DNA of 57,967 nt from positions 1 through 57,967 of the forward strand of contig JALUWT010000070.1 of assembly GCA_027019325.1 (NCBI GenBank), given 5' to 3'. The DNA comes from Sulfurimonas sp. GTDB lineage: Bacteria > Campylobacterota > Campylobacteria > Campylobacterales > Sulfurimonadaceae. Position 1 is the first letter of the stretch. Each line of letters opens with the position of its first letter. Below are positions 53,225-57,967 of this stretch, piece after piece. A program made the position numbers and the translations under genes. The notes beneath the pieces are model-generated. The model was not told the DNA's origin. It made no database searches and was given only the letters and a program-made list of their open reading frames with translations.

Positions 53225-55146
53225 CACTATTTAAACAGATGGCCTTGGCACTCTCACTCATGATAATAACGATTTTAGGTTCTGTTATGGCCATAAACTA
53301 TGAAACAGCCAAAAAAGATATGTTGGAAAGTCTCTACCAGACAACTGTCAATAATATCTCTGCACTCACAAATAAAATCGCCCAAACAGGCGGTGAGCCT
53401 GCAGTCATTACCAGCATTATAGACTCAGAATTTGACAGTGGTTACTACAAACGCATCAAGTTTGTCTCTAACGATGCGAGCTTCACATATACACAAGAGG
53501 ACAATGAGCCCGTAGCAGATGTACCGGCATGGTTTGTAAACTTTGCAGACATTCGCCTCAAAGCCGTGAGTGCTGATGTTACTTCAGGCTGGAATATCAT
53601 CGGAAAGCTCACAGTAGAAGCAGATACAGATATAGTCTATGAGACTCTCTACCAAACATTTAGCAAACTGCTCTATCTGTTTGTTATTTTTGTAGCTATC
53701 TCTCTGTTTGTTTTAAGCGTTATGCTTCACTTCATCCTCAAACCTCTGCAGCGCATACAGCATCAGGCAGAAGCCATTCTCAAAAATGAGTTTCTTATTG
53801 AAACGAAAGAGCCTTATACAACAGAGTTTCAAGAGGTCTCCCGTGCGATGAATACAATGGTGAAAAAAGTTGAGGAGATATTTAACAAAGCAAATATTGC
53901 CGCACAGCGAAACAAAGAGCTTCTTTATAATGACCCTGTAACAAAACTCTTTAATCGTCGTTACCTTATGCTTAAACTTCCTGAACTGATTCAGCTTGAA
54001 ACAAAGAATGAGGGTGGCAGCATTATGCTCATAGCCCTCAGCAGTGCAGAGCTTTTAAACAAGCAGCTTGGACACAAAGAGGCCGATGAATTTTTCTCTT
54101 CTTTGGCAAAGATCTTTGAAAAGGAGTGTGAAGATATCGAAGAGAAAATCATTTCCCGTGTCAATGGAACAGAGTTTACACTGATGCTACCTGATTGTGA
54201 GTCCTACCTATCTGAATCTATCTCACGCAACATCTTTGAAGCTTTTCTCGATTTGGCCCAAGAGAATGGTGTAGATACAGAAGAAATTTACATAAACATC
54301 GGTATCTACAGATACAGACCGGATGTCACGCTCAGTGAACTCTTAACCCGTGCGGATGATGCACTCACAAAAGCCAAAGCCGATGAGCGCCAAAACATCT
54401 ATGTCTATGAAGAGAAAAATGCTAAAAAGGCACTCCCTAAAGAGGAGTGGAGAGCTATACTTGAGGAGTCCATCGAGAAAAACTACTTCAGTCTGAAATT
54501 TTGGCCGACGCTTGACAGCAAAACAAAAGAGATTAACCATAAAGTCATGACCTTCACGATAGATGGCGGAGAGAACAAACGCTTCTACTATGGAGATTTC
54601 ATCGCACCGGCAATCAACCTTGGCCTTGTAGGAAAAATGTATCTTGTAGCCCTTAAAGAACTCCTTACTATGCAGCACCCGCAACTGAGTGGAGGAACAT
54701 GTTCCATCCGCCTCTCCAATGAGTTTTTAAAAGACTCTAAGGCCTTTGATGAGCTCTCCACCCTCTTTTATCTTTATGCCAAAAAACTCAACTTCAAACT
54801 CTTTTTTGAAGTCTCTGACACATTTGCAACACACAATACTGCTACAGTTAAGGGATTTGTAGATCTTTTTAAACAGTATAATTATGGTTTTGGCATAAAT
54901 GCTTTTACGGGAGAATCTAGTGACTTTCATTACTTAAAAGAGCTTAACCCTGCATTTATCAAAGCGGATGTCTCTTTCTTGCTTGATCAGACCGAGGAGT
55001 CTATGAACTCTCTTGAGGTCATTACAAAATCACTCGGCATAGAGATCATTGCCAGTTTTGTAAAAGATGAGCAAGAACTTGCAGCCCTGCAGGCTTTACA
55101 TATTGATAAAATACAGGGGCCAATAACAGATAATCTTCAGCTATAA
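53221..55146 (+). CDS. lapD: LapD-like c-di-GMP receptor (degenerate GGDEF-EAL)
   Basis: Starting at ATG 53221 behind AAGGAA, the 641-residue protein has TM1 (about 7-26), a periplasmic LapD/MoxY-type domain (about 27-148, including [10 protein letters not shown]), TM2 (about 155-178), HAMP, GGDEF and EAL domains. GGDEF reads VNGTEF and the EAL segment HKVMTF, and other catalytic EAL residues are replaced, so it should bind rather than turn over c-di-GMP. LapD sequesters LapG when c-di-GMP is high, keeping adhesins on the surface. An upstream-extended frame is not used. Confidence 0.9.
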   Translation: MTLFKQMALALSLMIITILGSVMAINYETAKKDMLESLYQTTVNNISALTNKIAQTGGEPAVITSIIDSEFDSGYYKRIKFVSNDASFTYTQEDNEPVADVPAWFVNFADIRLKAVSADVTSGWNIIGKLTVEADTDIVYETLYQTFSKLLYLFVIFVAISLFVLSVMLHFILKPLQRIQHQAEAILKNEFLIETKEPYTTEFQEVSRAMNTMVKKVEEIFNKANIAAQRNKELLYNDPVTKLFNRRYLMLKLPELIQLETKNEGGSIMLIALSSAELLNKQLGHKEADEFFSSLAKIFEKECEDIEEKIISRVNGTEFTLMLPDCESYLSESISRNIFEAFLDLAQENGVDTEEIYINIGIYRYRPDVTLSELLTRADDALTKAKADERQNIYVYEEKNAKKALPKEEWRAILEESIEKNYFSLKFWPTLDSKTKEINHKVMTFTIDGGENKRFYYGDFIAPAINLGLVGKMYLVALKELLTMQHPQLSGGTCSIRLSNEFLKDSKAFDELSTLFYLYAKKLNFKLFFEVSDTFATHNTATVKGFVDLFKQYNYGFGINAFTGESSDFHYLKELNPAFIKADVSFLLDQTEESMNSLEVITKSLGIEIIASFVKDEQELAALQALHIDKIQGPITDNLQL

Positions 55147-55184
55147 AAGACTACAATAATGCAAAGACAAAAAAAGGACAATTG

Positions 55185-56276
55185 ATGTTTGGATGCAGTG
55201 GCAAGATAGAAAAAATAGAGAAGACATATAAAGAGAGGATTCAAGCTTTAGAAGAGGAAAAGCAGAGGTTGCAAAATGAACTCTCTCAGGTTCAAGCACT
55301 CACTGCATCACCCCAAAAAGAGGATGATGAAACAAAAAAGCTCTTAGATATCGTCATTAAAAGTTATAGTGACGGCACACAATTTTTACAGCAGACCATC
55401 GAAGACAATCTTCTGCAACTTGAAGACATCAATGAACTGAACTCCAAGACAAATACCAGAATGGTCAATGTCGAAGCACAAACATCCGAGATTGCCACGA
55501 CGATTGAAAACATTCAAGCACATGCCAATACACTTGGAGATGATTCCAACTCCCTTAATGACAGCGTCATGTCCATCGCAGAGATCATCAATCTCATTAA
55601 AGATATCTCAGACCAGACAAACCTGCTTGCACTCAATGCTGCCATAGAAGCGGCGCGTGCCGGTGAACATGGACGTGGCTTTGCTGTCGTTGCTGATGAA
55701 GTGCGTAAACTTGCAGAACGCACACAAAAAGCGACACAAGAAGTAGAAATAAACATCAACGGCCTCAAACAGAATTCAAACTCCATGATGGAAATTAGTA
55801 ACACCTTCATAGACGAGACAGGTAAAGTGATGGAGATTATTGACATATTCAAAGAAAACATTGCAAAAGTCGTAGAGAACTCTGAAGAGATTAAGAACAA
55901 AACACTCTCACTTACAAATGAGTTTAACGTGAGTAACGGTAAAATCGACCACATTGCACTCAAAATTGTAGGTTATAAAGCTATTATAGCACGAGAAGAG
56001 GTAAGCATAGCAGATGAAAATAGCTGCCGATTTGGAAAATGGTTCACAGAAGTCTCCAACACTCTACTCAAAGGCAGTTCACATATTACGAGCATTTCTA
56101 AACACCATCAGATTGTTCATCAAGGCCTCAGAAAAGCTATGAAAGATGCTAAAGAAGGCAATCTTTCTGCATCACTTGATGAATTACAAAAAGTCGAACA
56201 CTCTAGTGATGCAGGATTTGAAGAGTTGCTCCAAACAGTCAAAGAAGCGACTGCAAAAGCCCATACTAAAGCTTAA
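55185..56276 (+). CDS. Soluble TlpD-like chemoreceptor with CZB domain
   Basis: The 363-residue cytoplasmic receptor has an N-terminal coiled coil, the signalling core [20 protein letters not shown] and a C-terminal CZB domain with [19 protein letters not shown] and HHQIVH, the complete 3His/Cys zinc site. There is no TM helix. This matches TlpD of Helicobacter pylori, which senses oxidants and energy state. ATG 55185 follows AAAGGAC; an adjacent TTG at 55182 is less likely. Confidence 0.9.
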   Translation: MFGCSGKIEKIEKTYKERIQALEEEKQRLQNELSQVQALTASPQKEDDETKKLLDIVIKSYSDGTQFLQQTIEDNLLQLEDINELNSKTNTRMVNVEAQTSEIATTIENIQAHANTLGDDSNSLNDSVMSIAEIINLIKDISDQTNLLALNAAIEAARAGEHGRGFAVVADEVRKLAERTQKATQEVEININGLKQNSNSMMEISNTFIDETGKVMEIIDIFKENIAKVVENSEEIKNKTLSLTNEFNVSNGKIDHIALKIVGYKAIIAREEVSIADENSCRFGKWFTEVSNTLLKGSSHITSISKHHQIVHQGLRKAMKDAKEGNLSASLDELQKVEHSSDAGFEELLQTVKEATAKAHTKA

Positions 56277-56719
56277 AACCCTCTGGAGTTTAAACCTTTT
56301 GTCAGAGAGTCATTGATCTCTCTGACATACTCTGGATTACGTTTTTCCAGTGCTTTATCAAATTTGATAATGATATCTTTATTTGTGTTGGGATGTCGGC
56401 AGATACGCAATAAAATTTCCGAGTAAATGTCAAATTCTGGATGTGTGCGAATACCAAGTTTTGTATGAATGTGTCCATAGTGTGTGATGATTAAATCAAG
56501 CGCTTCAGAGAGTTCTTTTGTCGTAGCATGTTTATCGCGTATGACTTTAAGCAGATTTTGTAACTCATAATTTTGTTTTAGCTTACTTTCTTTAATAAGC
56601 TTCTTTTGTTTTTGCGCTGTTTTTTTCTTTTTTGAGAGCGTATAGAGAAAAAAGAGAATTAAAATCCCTAAAATTATAGCAAGCCCCATAATAGATTTGA
56701 CAAGAAGAACAATATCCAT
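56273..56719 (-). CDS. Single-TM helical protein, unknown
   Basis: Starting at ATG 56719, which overlaps the stop of the upstream gene (TAATG), the 148-residue protein has an N-terminal TM helix (about 7-28), a basic linker ([11 protein letters not shown]) and a cytoplasmic helical domain with [33 protein letters not shown]. No family recognised. Coupling to the cytochrome-like lipoprotein upstream suggests a shared function. Confidence 0.6.
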   Translation of the reverse strand: MDIVLLVKSIMGLAIILGILILFFLYTLSKKKKTAQKQKKLIKESKLKQNYELQNLLKVIRDKHATTKELSEALDLIITHYGHIHTKLGIRTHPEFDIYSEILLRICRHPNTNKDIIIKFDKALEKRNPEYVREINDSLTKGLNSRGF

Positions 56720-57345
56720 TACTGCTCCTTCTCCCAAGGACTTCGTGCATACCGGTTCAGATCATACAAACCGGAATTCACCGGTTCTGCTGCATCAAAA
56801 TGAGCTTGAAACCAATCATAAACCTTCCAAAAATCTTTGTCAGAACGGGAGATAAAATACTTTTTCATTCTTCGTATATCATTAGCACTATTCTTCGAAT
56901 TTTTCATCAGGTCAATAAAATCAGCAAGATCCTTAAACTTTACAACAACAAACACATTCGGGTACGAGCCGACACTTCTGTCTAGTATATCCATCGTACC
57001 TTTTTTAGGATTCAACCTGCTCTTTTCACCAAAAAGAGCATTTACATTGTCGTGCCAACGGTTAATGACAAGATTTTTCGTTATAAATGTTCCATCAGGC
57101 ATATCAATATATAAAAAGATATTATTTGCGCCTCTGTCTATGCCCTCAAAAGAGTTAAACTTTGCCTGACATGGCAAGCCATAACAGGAGTGACAAACAA
57201 CACAGCGTTTATCTAAAATAGGCTTGACATCTTTCACATAATCTATGGAATTTTTTGTAGGACTAACAGCAACAGGTTTTGGCATCGGTGCGCTACAAGC
57301 TGTAAAAAAAAGAATCAAAGGTATCGTAAGAAGAGAAAAACGCAT
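56719..57345 (-). CDS. Miniature fatty-acid cis/trans isomerase-like heme lipoprotein
   Basis: The 208-residue protein has a lipobox (LFFTAC, Cys17) and then DYVKDVKPILDKRCVVCHSCYGLPCQ, the N-terminal heme c segment of cis/trans isomerases (Cti), with CVVCH at 48-52. After about residue 85 it reads like the C-terminus of Cti: LVINRWHDNVNALFGE, SYPNVFVVVK and SGLYDLNRY. Cti enzymes are about 750-780 residues; the central part of some 500 residues is missing but the frame is open and neatly coupled to the next gene. It could be an internally deleted but still expressed protein. Cti similarity is from memory, not from an alignment. Confidence 0.65.
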   Translation of the reverse strand: MRFSLLTIPLILFFTACSAPMPKPVAVSPTKNSIDYVKDVKPILDKRCVVCHSCYGLPCQAKFNSFEGIDRGANNIFLYIDMPDGTFITKNLVINRWHDNVNALFGEKSRLNPKKGTMDILDRSVGSYPNVFVVVKFKDLADFIDLMKNSKNSANDIRRMKKYFISRSDKDFWKVYDWFQAHFDAAEPVNSGLYDLNRYARSPWEKEQ

Positions 57346-57381
57346 ACACCTGCCTTTTATTTATATTATTATATCAAATCG

Positions 57382-57813
57382 CTAAAAAAGAAAAGGGAGC
57401 AGTCTCCTTGTTCGCTTCGTATATGCTTCATACTCTGGGCTGTGGCACTGCCATAAGCCCTCTTCATAAAAAAGCTTTACTAACAAAATAAGCACTAAAA
57501 AGATATAGAGAGCAAACTCATAGTAGGTAAAATATATAACGCTCACACCAAACATCATCAACAAAACGGAGAGGTACATGGGGTGTCTGACATAGGCATA
57601 AATGCCATCTGTCACAAGTTCACAATTCTCTTTAATGTCAGGACGAATGTTGAAATTTCCCGACTTATGTGCACCAACACCCAAAAGCCCAATAATCCCA
57701 CCGGCTAATAAAATCACACCGCCAAGATAAAGATGAATTGTAGGTGTACCCAAGGGCAAAATCATTAAAAAGATGATAAAAAACTGCAGAAATACTAATA
57801 TTTTACTTTTCAT
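57382..57813 (-). CDS. ICMT/PEMT-type membrane methyltransferase
   Basis: From ATG 57813 the 143-residue protein has three or four TM helices and the isoprenylcysteine carboxyl methyltransferase pattern DGIYAYVRHPMYLSVLLMM, then YEEGLWQCHSPEYEAYTKRTRRLLPFLF. Such proteins use S-adenosylmethionine to methylate lipids or terminal carboxyls; the substrate is unknown. The start is favoured by a TATAAT 6 nt upstream; an ATG at 57876 with GGGGA before it would add a further helix (164 residues) and cannot be excluded. Confidence 0.8.
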   Translation of the reverse strand: MKSKILVFLQFFIIFLMILPLGTPTIHLYLGGVILLAGGIIGLLGVGAHKSGNFNIRPDIKENCELVTDGIYAYVRHPMYLSVLLMMFGVSVIYFTYYEFALYIFLVLILLVKLFYEEGLWQCHSPEYEAYTKRTRRLLPFLF

Positions 57814-57819
57814 GAGGAT

Positions 57820-57825
57820 ATTATA
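57820..57825 (-). promoter_or_regulatory. -10 box (TATAAT) 6 nt before the ICMT-like ATG
   Basis: GCTATAATATCCTCATG on the minus strand; consensus extended -10 with 6 nt spacing to the chosen start, again suggesting a leaderless mRNA. Confidence 0.5.
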
Positions 57826-57967
57826 GCATAAGATTATGGTGGACAGCACCAGTTCTATATACCCAAATAATTCCATAACATTTCCCCTGCCTCTCAATTC
57901 ATAAAAAAACTCATTTTTTTGAATCCAAAAGCACTTAATCAGACCATAAAATCACACTTTACATATT

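Overview
The window looks like chromosome from a Campylobacterota (epsilonproteobacterial) species, most likely Sulfurimonas or a close relative. This rests on low GC, the recA-eno-FtsB-like-AMIN run, fliQ followed by murB, and tsaD/dxr/cdsA/hypothetical/NFACT in one block (both orders recalled from Campylobacter jejuni). It also rests on the futalosine-pathway gene mqnD, a TIGR04219 outer-membrane protein and dense signalling. Species assignment is inference; no rRNA or tRNA gene was seen.

Layout. 1-4.4 kb: an 11-residue-repeat periplasmic protein and an RND pump split into two genes. 4.5-7.6 kb: an operon of a MORN-repeat protein, a MotA/TolQ/ExbB-type channel, a MotB/OmpA-type stator and a 51-residue protein. 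7.6-15.7 kb: AMIN protein, FtsB-like protein, enolase, RecA, a BvgS-like hybrid kinase with an HD-GYP response regulator, and a glycine-rich membrane protein. 15.8-25.6 kb: housekeeping (mqnD, fliQ, murB, tpx, tsaD, dxr, cdsA, rqcH) plus a histidine kinase. 25.6-28.9 kb: an AT-rich, variable-looking stretch with small ORFs, unknown membrane proteins and an IS256-type transposase fragment. 28.9-33.3 kb: TonB receptor plus BtuFDC-like importer. 33.3-35.1 kb: REC-GGDEF-EAL protein. 35.2-41.3 kb: Tat phosphoesterase, cysteine-rich protein, then a tightly overlapping late-step cobalamin operon headed by an RHH protein. 41.4-57.8 kb: three chemoreceptors (one with a c-type heme motif, two with CZB zinc domains), a SUV3-like helicase, hemolysin III, rhodanese-like and DUF309 proteins, an mscS remnant, an MFS carrier, a radical-SAM B12 protein, a LapG/LapD pair, a miniature fatty-acid cis/trans isomerase-like lipoprotein and an ICMT-like methyltransferase.

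The most striking non-coding feature is a family of four 267-296 bp elements (A 16977-17243, B 36448-36714, C 46469-46737, D 52284-52579). Each has 32-33 nt terminal inverted arms closing two further long hairpins. Arm sequences differ between copies, yet both arms of each copy match, so the structure is conserved rather than the sequence. Copies A, B and C end directly before a start codon and their right arm supplies the apparent Shine-Dalgarno. Copy C has its interior inverted. I do not recognise this family and consider it the best candidate for something undescribed.

Functionally the window joins corrinoid uptake (TonB receptor, BtuFDC) with late corrinoid assembly (CobD, CobQ, CbiB, CobT). 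It also holds c-di-GMP control of surface adhesion (LapD/LapG, HD-GYP, GGDEF-EAL) and redox or energy taxis (heme receptor, PAS plus receptor pair). Several start codons lie exactly 6 nt behind a good -10 hexamer, which suggests leaderless mRNAs.
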